Shown here piece after piece: positions 6,870-14,364 of a stretch of DNA of 17,012 nt. Source of the DNA: Elusimicrobia bacterium HGW-Elusimicrobia-2 (GTDB taxonomy: Bacteria; CG03); the NCBI GenBank assembly GCA_002841685.1, contig PHAM01000041.1, forward strand, positions 1 through 17,012, in the 5' to 3' direction. The position numbers and the translations under genes were made by a program. The first letter of the stretch is position 1; every line of letters begins with the position of its first letter. Under the pieces are notes generated by a model. That model was not told where the DNA came from, ran no database searches, and saw only the letters and a program-made list of their open reading frames with translations.

Positions 6870-8228
6870 TCATATTTTGGAGAGAGTGTCGGAAACTATT
6901 TCCGACAGCGTCGGGTGGCCGTACATCACCTCGGCAGCGTGCTTCACTGTCATAGCCCGTGAAACCGCAGGCGCGAGAAGATGTATGAGTTCGCAGGCAT
7001 CTGCGCCTGAAGCCGCGGCCCCGAGAATAACTCCGTCAGAGACGGATGAGATTATCTTGAGAAAACCCTCGGTTTCACCCGCGATGACCGCCTTGGCGTT
7101 GGCGGCAAAAAAGCTCTTGTGTGTTTTTGTTTCTATCCCCCGCGATGCGGCCTCTTTTTCCGTCATGCCTATCGCCCCTATCTGGGGGAATGAGAAAACA
7201 ACCCTAGGAACGGCGGTGTAATTTATTTTTTCCGCCCTGATCCCCGCTATGGCGCCGGCGGCCGAGACTCCTTCCCTGTAAGCCGTGTGAGCGAGCATGG
7301 GAGATTCTATAACATCCCCCGCGGCGTAAATATTGTGAACATTTGTCCTCATAGAATCATCAACAGCTATAGCCCCCGAGGGAAGGATCTCAATACCAGC
7401 CGCGGCCGCGTTCAGATCTTCCGTTCGTGAGCGCCTTCCCACCGCCGAAAGAACGGCGTCAAATTTATCTTCTGAAGAACGGCCATTCTGATCTATACGA
7501 GCCGACACACCGGCCTTATCAGCGGAAAGGGATTTCAACGCAGCGCCCTTGATCACCCCGATCCCCTGTTTCTTGAACTCTCTTTCAAGAGCGCGCGAAA
7601 TATCATCGTCTTCCACTGCCAAAAGCGAAGGCAGCGACTCCAGCACCGTGACATCTTTACCAAAAGCCCTGTAAAGCGAGGCGAATTCACATCCTATATA
7701 GCCTCCGCCGACGATAAGAAGATTATTGCCGGAAAAACCCTTTTCCAATATCTGAGCGCTGTCCAGAGCCAGGCCAAAACCCTCAAGGCTGAGTTTCCGG
7801 GGGACAGATCCGCTGGCGACAATAAAATATTCGGCCTCCAATTCCCGGGAATCTATTTTTATGACATTTCCCGATACGAAAGAGGCCGCTCCAAAAATAA
7901 AATCTATACCCTGCCTTTTGAGAGATGAATAAAGCGCCGTTCTCAAGAAATCCATTTTTTTTGAAGCCGAGACGCGCACAGCGCCCATATCGGCTTTGAT
8001 CTCTCCGCTCTCTATACCGAAGTCTGCTGAACGCCGCATATTAATGAAAAGATGAGCGGACTCTATCATGGCTTTCACAGGCACGCATCCCTCGTTGAGA
8101 CAGGTGCCTCCTATACGCTCGTCGGAAAATTCGGCGACACAGACCTTCTTTTTCAAAGCCGCCAGATGTTCGGCCGCCCTGTAGCCCGCCGGGCCGCCGC
8201 CTATGATTATCACATCGTATTTTTTCAT
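6870..8228 (-). CDS. lpdA: Dihydrolipoamide dehydrogenase (L-protein)
   Basis: A 452-residue FAD/NAD flavoprotein that reoxidises dihydrolipoyl groups, here most likely those on GcvH. Visible features are the FAD-binding GGGPAGYRAAE near the start, the redox-active disulfide CLNEGC (Cys43 and Cys48), the NAD-binding VGGGYIGCEFAS, the second FAD motif YAAGDV, and the C-terminal catalytic His-Pro-Thr-Leu-Ser-Glu of the dimer interface. The disulfide loop reads GCVPVK where most relatives have GCIPSK. Two ATGs stand in tandem at 8231 and 8228. The GGAGG is 3 bases from the first and 6 from the second, so the second is preferred. It is the last gene of the gcv locus, 98 bases after the lipoyl fusion gene, with a possible promoter of its own. 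Confidence 0.95.
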   Translation of the reverse strand: MKKYDVIIIGGGPAGYRAAEHLAALKKKVCVAEFSDERIGGTCLNEGCVPVKAMIESAHLFINMRRSADFGIESGEIKADMGAVRVSASKKMDFLRTALYSSLKRQGIDFIFGAASFVSGNVIKIDSRELEAEYFIVASGSVPRKLSLEGFGLALDSAQILEKGFSGNNLLIVGGGYIGCEFASLYRAFGKDVTVLESLPSLLAVEDDDISRALEREFKKQGIGVIKGAALKSLSADKAGVSARIDQNGRSSEDKFDAVLSAVGRRSRTEDLNAAAAGIEILPSGAIAVDDSMRTNVHNIYAAGDVIESPMLAHTAYREGVSAAGAIAGIRAEKINYTAVPRVVFSFPQIGAIGMTEKEAASRGIETKTHKSFFAANAKAVIAGETEGFLKIISSVSDGVILGAAASGADACELIHLLAPAVSRAMTVKHAAEVMYGHPTLSEIVSDTLSKI

Positions 8229-8272
8229 CATTATCCTCCGTTAATATCCACGGGATGCCAAACACATCTCTA

Positions 8273-8281
8273 TTTATAGCA
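8273..8281 (-). promoter_or_regulatory. Possible internal promoter of lpdA
   Basis: On the minus strand, TGC-TATAAA forms an extended -10 element (TATAAA is the complement of 8273-8278) about 45 bases ahead of the lpdA start. No good -35 box stands 16-18 bases upstream, which is tolerable for extended -10 promoters. The 95-98 base gap here is the longest inside the gcv locus. Separate expression of lpdA would make sense if it also serves other lipoyl complexes. Confidence 0.35.
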
Positions 8282-8326
8282 AAATTTTCAGGCTTCTTCT
8301 GCAATTATGCTTTGACTTACGCATTG

Positions 8327-9970
8327 TCAGGAATAATTTTCCGCCATATAGGAACTGCGCACATAAGGGGCGCTCTCCACATGTTCGAAGCCTTCCTTAT
8401 AAGCGGCAATCTTATAATATTCAAATTCTTCGGACGGGACATATCTCTTCACGGGATATGCTTTCTTTGAAGGCATAAGATACTGCCCTATGCTCAGATA
8501 AGCGGCTCCGCTCCGCCTTATGTCTTTTATAAGTCCGATAACCGATGTTTCCGTTTCGCCCAGTCCCAGCATAAAGCCGGATTTCGCCTTTATGCCCGAT
8601 GCCGCTATTCTTTTAAGGACATTCAGCGACCTGTCATAATCCGCGCCTTTCCTTATATGGTAGAGCTCCCTGACGGTTTCCATATTATGGCCTATTATAT
8701 CAGGGCTCGTTTGCGTCACTTTCAAAAGGCTCTTTTCATCTCCCGCGAAATCGGGAATGAGCAGATCTATCTTTAATGGCGGCGAAATTTTTCTTAATTC
8801 TCGTACCGTTTGCGCGAAAAATTCAGCGCCTCCGTCCGGCAAATCATCTCTCGTCGGACTTGTCACCACAACATGTTTGAGTTTCAGCCGAGCGGCGGCT
8901 CCGGCGACTCTCGCGGCCTCGTCCTCGTCCGAAGGATGGGGCACGGGCCTGCCCCGCCCAACGGCGCAGAAAAGACATCCCCTCGTGCAGGCATCGCCAA
9001 GTATCATAAAAGTCGCGCGGCCGCGTGAAAAGCACTCGCTTATATTCGGACAAAGTGATTCCACACAAATCGTGTGCAGTTTATGAGAGGAAAGAAGTTT
9101 TTTCATGGGCGTTAAACTTCTGAAATCAATTTTTTTATTCAGCCACGGGGGAAGCCTTTTAGGCGCGGCTTCTAAGTCCGCCGTTTTAAGCTCGACCACC
9201 GCGACGGTTTCATTAAAATTTACGTCGTAAACCGTTTCAAAACTTTTTTTAAGTATTTTTTTAGCCTCGTCAAATGACAGTTGTACCCCGAGCCCTGAAA
9301 GCGAAGCGCTGCCCGCAAGCGCGTTTGAAACATCGCCCCTTATATATCTGCCGGCTTCGCGGAAAGATAAATCAAGAGGTATGGAGCCGTGCTGAAATAT
9401 AATTCCCCTACGCCTCTTCTGGGCGTTACCGCCTATTTTTTTACCGCCTATTATAATATCGTATTTTTCCCGCCCGGCGAGGCAAAAGCCGGAACCGTCA
9501 ATTTTTTCTGATGAAAAACTTTCCCCCCAGTAGGAAGCATCCAATCCCAGCGCTTTATAAAAATGAATAAGAAAAGCCGTGGTCGCCTTGTATATCTCAC
9601 CCGCTGTCATTGTCTTAAAGAGCGCGTCGGAAAAAACCATACTGTATGTTATTTCGCCGCTGTGGAAAAGCGCCCCGCCGCCGGTCATCCTCTTCACCAC
9701 GTCAATGCCGTCCGCGCGGCATTTTTTCGTGTCGGCAATATCGTTAATGTTCTGTGAAAAACCCGCCGAAACCGCCTTCGGTTCCCATCCGTAAATTCTG
9801 AAAACGGATTCCGGGTTTCCGCTTTCAAAAGAATTAAAAAGCTCTTCGTCAAAAGCCATATTTTTTTGCGCTGATGAAAAACCGGAATCAATAAAACGCC
9901 ATTCACCAGGCGCCAGGCCGGCTCCGCCGGGACTTTCTAATATTTCGTGACTTGTTCGCGTTAAACCCAT
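8327..9970 (-). CDS. Fused octanoyltransferase (LipM type)-lipoyl synthase (LipA)
   Basis: One uninterrupted 547-residue frame with two enzymes. Residues ~22-260 form a biotin/lipoate transferase domain: VKRMTGGGALFH (92-103), a candidate nucleophile Cys163 in GFCLAGREKYDI, and GGKKIGGNAQKRR (175-187). The Cys and the NAQ form favour LipM-type octanoyltransferase over LplA ligase. Residues ~270-547 are lipoyl synthase: the auxiliary 4Fe-4S cysteines 302, 307 and 313, the radical-SAM motif C-TRG-C-LF-C (328/332/335), and the terminal RSSY at 538-541. Together they would move octanoate from acyl carrier protein to a target lysine and insert two sulfurs. It lies between gcvPB and lpdA, so GcvH is the obvious client. 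The ATG at 9968-9970 lacks a clear ribosome-binding site and follows a repeat unit. Confidence 0.9.
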   Translation of the reverse strand: MGLTRTSHEILESPGGAGLAPGEWRFIDSGFSSAQKNMAFDEELFNSFESGNPESVFRIYGWEPKAVSAGFSQNINDIADTKKCRADGIDVVKRMTGGGALFHSGEITYSMVFSDALFKTMTAGEIYKATTAFLIHFYKALGLDASYWGESFSSEKIDGSGFCLAGREKYDIIIGGKKIGGNAQKRRRGIIFQHGSIPLDLSFREAGRYIRGDVSNALAGSASLSGLGVQLSFDEAKKILKKSFETVYDVNFNETVAVVELKTADLEAAPKRLPPWLNKKIDFRSLTPMKKLLSSHKLHTICVESLCPNISECFSRGRATFMILGDACTRGCLFCAVGRGRPVPHPSDEDEAARVAGAAARLKLKHVVVTSPTRDDLPDGGAEFFAQTVRELRKISPPLKIDLLIPDFAGDEKSLLKVTQTSPDIIGHNMETVRELYHIRKGADYDRSLNVLKRIAASGIKAKSGFMLGLGETETSVIGLIKDIRRSGAAYLSIGQYLMPSKKAYPVKRYVPSEEFEYYKIAAYKEGFEHVESAPYVRSSYMAENYS

Positions 9971-9974
9971 ATTA

Positions 9975-9997
9975 CGGCAGACGGTATCCGGCCGGGC
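9975..9997 (-). repeat. Dispersed repeat unit in the gcvPB-lip fusion gap
   Basis: Read on the minus strand, this is GCCCGGCCGGATACCGTCTG followed by CCG. It differs from the plus-strand word at 6811-6834 at only a few positions including one length change. It fills nearly the whole 27-base gap between the gcvPB stop and the fusion-gene start, and can fold (CGGC...GCCG around CGG-TAT-CCG). It sits where a ribosome-binding site would be expected, so it may influence translation of the fusion gene. Confidence 0.5.
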
Positions 9998-11446
9998 TCA
10001 TTTTTCGGGATATTTTATATTAAGTTTACGCGCGGCAGAGGTTTCATCCAGCCGGCCGATACACGAGGAGAGCGGATGCCTTTTGAATAACTCGGGGTCT
10101 TCGGCAGCCTCCTGCGCGGCGTCTTTCATGGCTTCTATAAATTCATCAATGGTATAGAGACTTTCCGTTTCGGTGGGTTCTATCATTAAGGCCTCTTTCA
10201 CTATCAGAGGAAAATAAATCGTCGGGGGATGAAAGCCTCGGTCTATAAGAAATTTCGCTATATCCAGCGCGTGCACGCCTTGTTCCATCTGTTTGGACGC
10301 GGAAAAAACGCACTCGTGCATACAGCGCCTCTTATACGGCAGCTCATAAAATTTTTCAAGCGCCGCCTTTATGTAATTTGCGTTAAGCACTGCTTTTTCG
10401 CTGGCGTCGGCGAGGCCGTCGCCGCCCATAAGTAATATATACGCGTACGCTTTTACCAGCACACCGAAATTACCGAAAAAAGGAGCGAGGCGTCCTATGC
10501 TGCGCGGCCTTTTTATAATACTAAAACCTCCGTCCGCGCCTTTTATTATCGCAGGGCCTGGCAGAAAATCCGCGAGATTTTTCTTAACGCACACGGGCCC
10601 CGCTCCGGGGCCGCCGCCGCCGTGGGGCGTAGCGAAAGTCTTGTGCATGTTGAGATGCATAATATCAAAACCCGCGTCGCCGGGGCGCATTTTCCCCATA
10701 ATGGCGTTCATGTTGGCGCCGTCACAATAAGCCAGCGCCCCCGCTTTATGGGCAAGCTCGCAGACCTCTCTTATATTTCTGTTAAAAATTCCCAGCGTAT
10801 TGGGACAGGTCATCATAACCGCGGCCACTGACCCGTTCAGATTTTTTTTGTACTCATCCATATCCATTTCGCCGTTTTTATCTGACGCAATTGTGATAAC
10901 GTCAAAACCGGACATGGCGGATGATGCGGGATTCGTTCCATGGGATGTGTCGGGCACAATAACAATTTTTCTTTCTTCTCCGCGTGACGCGTGAAAAGCG
11001 GCGGCGATTTTCATACCCGCGAACTCTCCGTGAGCTCCTGCCATCGGCTGCAAAGACACCTCGTCCATTCCTGTAACGGCCGTAAGCGCTTTCTCCAGAT
11101 TATAAAGAAGTTCAAGCGCGCCAGAAATAGAGTGCTTTCCCGACGGAGAATAACATAAAAAGGGATGAAGGTTCCTGAAACCGCCCAGGGCGGCGGCCTC
11201 CTCCAGCGCTTTTGGATTATATTTCATCGTGCAGGATCCCAGCGGATAAAAATTTGAGTCAACAGAGTAATTTTCTTTCGAAAGTTTCGAAAAATGCCTG
11301 ACAGTGTCGAGTTCGGAGACCTCCGGCAATCCGGCAGGGAATTTCCGCAGAAGATTATCAGGAAGTGCCGGGTAATGCTTCACATCGCGCTCGGGAATTT
11401 TCACGCCTTTTCTTCCCTCAACCGATTTTTCGTATATAAGTTTCAT
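9998..11446 (-). CDS. gcvPB: Glycine dehydrogenase (decarboxylating) subunit 2
   Basis: A 482-residue C-terminal half of the split P-protein. With GcvPA it forms the PLP-dependent decarboxylase that takes CO2 off glycine and passes the aminomethyl group to lipoyl-GcvH. The PLP lysine is Lys269 in NMHKTFATPHGGGGPG, which also contains the Gly-rich loop. Other family marks are FYPLGSCTMKYNP (67-79), PMAGAHGE and TSHGTNPASS. Length and content are normal. The start overlaps the gcvPA stop by 4 bases (ATGA), with GGAG just upstream, so the two subunits are translationally coupled, as expected for an obligate heteromer. Confidence 0.96.
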   Translation of the reverse strand: MKLIYEKSVEGRKGVKIPERDVKHYPALPDNLLRKFPAGLPEVSELDTVRHFSKLSKENYSVDSNFYPLGSCTMKYNPKALEEAAALGGFRNLHPFLCYSPSGKHSISGALELLYNLEKALTAVTGMDEVSLQPMAGAHGEFAGMKIAAAFHASRGEERKIVIVPDTSHGTNPASSAMSGFDVITIASDKNGEMDMDEYKKNLNGSVAAVMMTCPNTLGIFNRNIREVCELAHKAGALAYCDGANMNAIMGKMRPGDAGFDIMHLNMHKTFATPHGGGGPGAGPVCVKKNLADFLPGPAIIKGADGGFSIIKRPRSIGRLAPFFGNFGVLVKAYAYILLMGGDGLADASEKAVLNANYIKAALEKFYELPYKRRCMHECVFSASKQMEQGVHALDIAKFLIDRGFHPPTIYFPLIVKEALMIEPTETESLYTIDEFIEAMKDAAQEAAEDPELFKRHPLSSCIGRLDETSAARKLNIKYPEK

Positions 11447-12786
11447 TGCTTCTCCGATAAAAATTTCGCGAGCGTCCGCGCGAAAAAATCAATATCCTCT
11501 TTTTTGTTTTTTTCCGTGAAACTGATTAAAACACTTTTTTCAAAACCCTCATAAAAAACGCTCAAATCTATACCGGCGTCAATGCCTGATTCCGCCATAG
11601 CGCCTAACAGCATCTCAGCCGGAAAATCCGTTTCAAAAACAAACTCGTTGAAAGTCGCCGCGGTATTTTTTATTTTAACCGAAGGAATCTTCCCTATAAG
11701 CTCTTTGGCATATTCGCTTTTGTCCCTTGAAAGCGCCGCGATTTCCCTGAAACCTGCTTTCCCGACGAGAGAAAGATAAATAAGGGCTCTGAGGGCGCAT
11801 AAATTCTGATTGCTGCATATATTGGAAGATGCCCTTTCTCTTCTTATGTGCTGTTCTCTCGCCTGAAGGGTGAGGACAAAACCCCGCCGTCCCGCGGAAT
11901 CAAAAGCGGCGCCGGTTATTCTGCCGGGCAAATTTCTCAAGTACAAAGTGGAAGCCGCGAGGAAACCGAGGTAAGGCCCCCCGAAAGAAAGCGGGATTCC
12001 TAAACTCTGGCCGGAGCCTGAGGCAATATCAAACCCCATTTCAGCGGCCGTTTTCAATATCGCAAGAGCAACCGGATAAAACGACCCCACCGCCGCCGCG
12101 CCCGCGGAATGCGCCGATGCCGTGACATCGCTGTAATCGTCAACGGTGCCGAAAAAATTCGGGTTCTGAATAACAGCGGCCGCTGTGCCGCCATCAAGCG
12201 CTTCTTTGAATTTCTTCCTCGCCATACAGCAACCCTCGGAAGCAATCTCAATCAGTGAAAACTCCGCGCCGGAAAAATATGTTTTGATGATATCTTTGTA
12301 AAGAGGATTCACCCCGCCGTCTATAACAATTTTTTTACGGCCTGTTTTCCGCACCGCCATCATTATAGCCTCAGCCAGAGCCGTTCCTCCGTCGTAAACC
12401 GAGGCATTTGCCCCGTCAAGTCCCGTCAGGCGGCAGACAGCCGTCTGATATTCATAAATTATTTGAAGCGTGCCCTGAGAGCACTCGCTCTGATAAGGGG
12501 TGTAGGCTGTGAGAAATTCCGGCAGTTGTGAAAGAGCGTTAACAGCGGAAGGAATAAAATGGTCATAAAAACCTCCCCCCATAAAACTGATTCCGGCCGG
12601 GCGGCAATTAGAAGAAAGTTTTTCAAGTGCGCCCATCACCTCAAACTCGCTTTTTCCTTTTTCAAGTTTAAGCTCCCCCGAACGAAGCGCCGGAGCGATA
12701 TCCGAAAAGAGTTCATCAACGGAATCCGCGCCGATTACGCGCAGCATTTTCTCTATTTCTTTATCTGTGTGCGGGCAGTATGACAT
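11443..12786 (-). CDS. gcvPA: Glycine dehydrogenase (decarboxylating) subunit 1
   Basis: A 447-residue N-terminal half of the split P-protein, which pairs with GcvPB. The opening (YCPHTDKEIEKMLRVIGADS...ELF) and the segment PYQSECSQGTLQIIYEYQT are typical of the family. GGPYLGFLA and the QAREQHIRRERASSNICSNQ stretch, which closes the fold near the active site, are also present. The length matches split-type GcvPA. It starts 6 bases after the gcvH stop, with only a weak GGAA upstream, and ends overlapping gcvPB. A two-gene P-protein is usual outside the Proteobacteria/eukaryote type, in which P is one chain. Confidence 0.95.
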   Translation of the reverse strand: MSYCPHTDKEIEKMLRVIGADSVDELFSDIAPALRSGELKLEKGKSEFEVMGALEKLSSNCRPAGISFMGGGFYDHFIPSAVNALSQLPEFLTAYTPYQSECSQGTLQIIYEYQTAVCRLTGLDGANASVYDGGTALAEAIMMAVRKTGRKKIVIDGGVNPLYKDIIKTYFSGAEFSLIEIASEGCCMARKKFKEALDGGTAAAVIQNPNFFGTVDDYSDVTASAHSAGAAAVGSFYPVALAILKTAAEMGFDIASGSGQSLGIPLSFGGPYLGFLAASTLYLRNLPGRITGAAFDSAGRRGFVLTLQAREQHIRRERASSNICSNQNLCALRALIYLSLVGKAGFREIAALSRDKSEYAKELIGKIPSVKIKNTAATFNEFVFETDFPAEMLLGAMAESGIDAGIDLSVFYEGFEKSVLISFTEKNKKEDIDFFARTLAKFLSEKQ

Positions 12787-12792
12787 AAATTT

Positions 12793-13167
12793 TTATTCCA
12801 GGCTTTTCAGGAACTCTTTATATTTGTCAGGCGTCATAAGATCGTTCACATCATCGGGACTGCTTATTTCAAGTTTGGCTATCCAGCCCTCGTCCTCGGG
12901 CGATTCGTTCAGTTTTTCCGGAGCCGACTCAAGTACGGAATTGGCTTCCGTCACTTTGCCCGTCACGGGAGCGTATATGTCACTGGCCGCCTTAACGGAT
13001 TCCACAGTGCAGACAACCCCTGATTTTGTTATTTCCTTACCCACTTCCGGCAGTTCAACGTAGGTTATATCACCCAACTGCTTGACCGCGTAGGCGGATA
13101 TTCCCATGATACCCCGGCGGCCCTCAACTTTCACCCATTCATGATCTTTTGTGTAATAAATATCCAT
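12793..13167 (-). CDS. gcvH: Glycine cleavage system H protein
   Basis: A 124-residue lipoyl carrier that shuttles the aminomethyl intermediate between P, T and L proteins. The start YYTKDHEWV is the family signature. The lipoyl attachment site is Lys59 in TVESVKAASDIYAPVTGKV. The rest (ELPEVGKEI, NESPEDEGWIAKLE) is standard, as is the length. A run of six G residues serves as ribosome-binding site close to the ATG at 13165-13167. It lies 19 bases after gcvT and 6 before gcvPA. It is the likely substrate of the octanoyltransferase-lipoyl synthase fusion encoded downstream. Confidence 0.97.
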   Translation of the reverse strand: MDIYYTKDHEWVKVEGRRGIMGISAYAVKQLGDITYVELPEVGKEITKSGVVCTVESVKAASDIYAPVTGKVTEANSVLESAPEKLNESPEDEGWIAKLEISSPDDVNDLMTPDKYKEFLKSLE

Positions 13168-13186
13168 ATTCCCCCCTAAAACATTT

Positions 13187-14281
13187 TCAATTCCGAAGCG
13201 ATGTCTTTTTCAAAAATGGAATTTCCGTTATTTTGCCTTTTAACTCCACATTTTTACCGTCTGAAATTGTTATAACAGCGCCTTTTTTATCAAAACCCGG
13301 CGTGACAAAACCTAAGCCTATGCCGCAGGAAAAAACCGGAGAAAAAACGCCGCTGGTCACTTCCCCTATATCTTTCCCGCCGCTCAAAATTCTGTAATGA
13401 CTCCGCGGGCTTCGCCGCCCTTCGGTTTGAAAAGCTATTTTGGTTTTCGTCGCGCCCTTCCCCTTTCGTACACGAAGCGCGCTTTTTCCGAAAAAATCCT
13501 TATCGTAATTTACAAACATATCCAGCCCCGCCTCGTCAGGCGAAGTTTGTGCGTCAATGTCGTGTCCGTAAAGGCTGTAGCCCATCTCAAGCCGCAGAAT
13601 ATCCCTCGCGCCCAATCCCGCGGGCTTCACCCTTACGTCGCCCAGGAGCTTGTTCCAAAGCTCAACGGCATGTTCGGAATTTATAAAAATTTCATAACCT
13701 AACTCGCCGGTATATCCTGTACGGCTGATTAAAGCCTTTTCGCCCAAAATATCAAAATAGCCGAAATTAAAATATTTCAAGCCGATATCAAGGCCGAGCG
13801 CTTCTTTCAAAACATCTCTTGAGAGAGGCCCCTGCAGATCTATCTTTGCCGTCTCAGCTGAGATGTCCGAGAGATCGCCCTTTCGCAGACGCTTTTTCAA
13901 AATCTCATAGTCGTTTTCCAATGTCGCCGCATTGACGACAATCATAAATTCATTTTCGGCTTTTCTGAAAATTATCAGGTCATCCTCTATACCGCCCGAA
14001 TCATTTAATATAAATCCGTAGCGGCTTTTACCTTCGGCGAGGCCCGAAATATTCTGCGTAACGGCGTTGTCAAGTTCGGCGGCGTCACCCGTAAACAAAA
14101 ACTCCCCCATGTGGCATATATCAAACACCGCAGCAGACTTTCGGCATGCGCTGTGCTCGGCAATAATGCCCTCGTAGGAAATCGGCATATACCATCCCCC
14201 GAAAGGCGCGAATCTCACGCCAAGCTTTTTGTGCTCGCCGTAAAGAGGCGTTAATTTCATAGCTGTTCCCATGGCTTTCAT
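13187..14281 (-). CDS. gcvT: Glycine cleavage system T protein (aminomethyltransferase)
   Basis: A 364-residue folate enzyme that releases ammonia from the aminomethyl-lipoyl group on GcvH and passes the one-carbon unit to tetrahydrofolate. Visible marks are FAPFGGWYMPISYEG near the N-terminus, HMGEF, QNISGLAEGKSRYGFILN, RTGYTGELGYEIF, and LRLEMGYSLYGHDID with the SPDEAGL that follows. This is the first gene of the locus. Two starts are possible: ATG at 14281, or ATG at 14260, which gives the family-like MKLTPLYGEHK and has a GGGA six bases upstream. The second may be the true start. The region ahead contains a palindrome. Confidence 0.96.
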   Translation of the reverse strand: MKAMGTAMKLTPLYGEHKKLGVRFAPFGGWYMPISYEGIIAEHSACRKSAAVFDICHMGEFLFTGDAAELDNAVTQNISGLAEGKSRYGFILNDSGGIEDDLIIFRKAENEFMIVVNAATLENDYEILKKRLRKGDLSDISAETAKIDLQGPLSRDVLKEALGLDIGLKYFNFGYFDILGEKALISRTGYTGELGYEIFINSEHAVELWNKLLGDVRVKPAGLGARDILRLEMGYSLYGHDIDAQTSPDEAGLDMFVNYDKDFFGKSALRVRKGKGATKTKIAFQTEGRRSPRSHYRILSGGKDIGEVTSGVFSPVFSCGIGLGFVTPGFDKKGAVITISDGKNVELKGKITEIPFLKKTSLRN

Positions 14282-14364
14282 TATATTTCTTAAAACCTTT
14301 TTTGTCTAATACGCGCGTGCATGTCGTATTAGATTGTCATTTAAAAATCAAAAGTAGACTGTTT
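14282..14364 (-). promoter_or_regulatory. gcvT upstream region
   Basis: This 83-base gap separates the GC-richer gcv locus from the AT-rich gene pair. It is too short for a glycine riboswitch and shows no such structure. TAATAC inside the palindrome could serve as a -10 box with weak T-rich -35 candidates, but I cannot define a promoter. The dominant feature is the perfect palindrome listed separately. Confidence 0.35.
14305..14333. promoter_or_regulatory. Perfect 9+9 palindrome upstream of gcvT
   Basis: TCTAATACG at 14305-14313 and CGTATTAGA at 14325-14333 are exact inverted copies around an 11-base centre. There is no T-run following the stem on either strand (minus side reads ACAAAAAAGG), so it does not look like an intrinsic terminator. 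Its position 24 bases before the gcvT start suits an operator for a dimeric regulator or a leader stem-loop. It also marks the edge of the AT-rich block. Confidence 0.5.

Noticed and set aside
14305-14333. Intrinsic terminator for the PDZ/CsgG-like gene
   Set aside because: The stem is A/T-rich and is followed on the minus strand by A residues rather than T, so the classic signal is missing.
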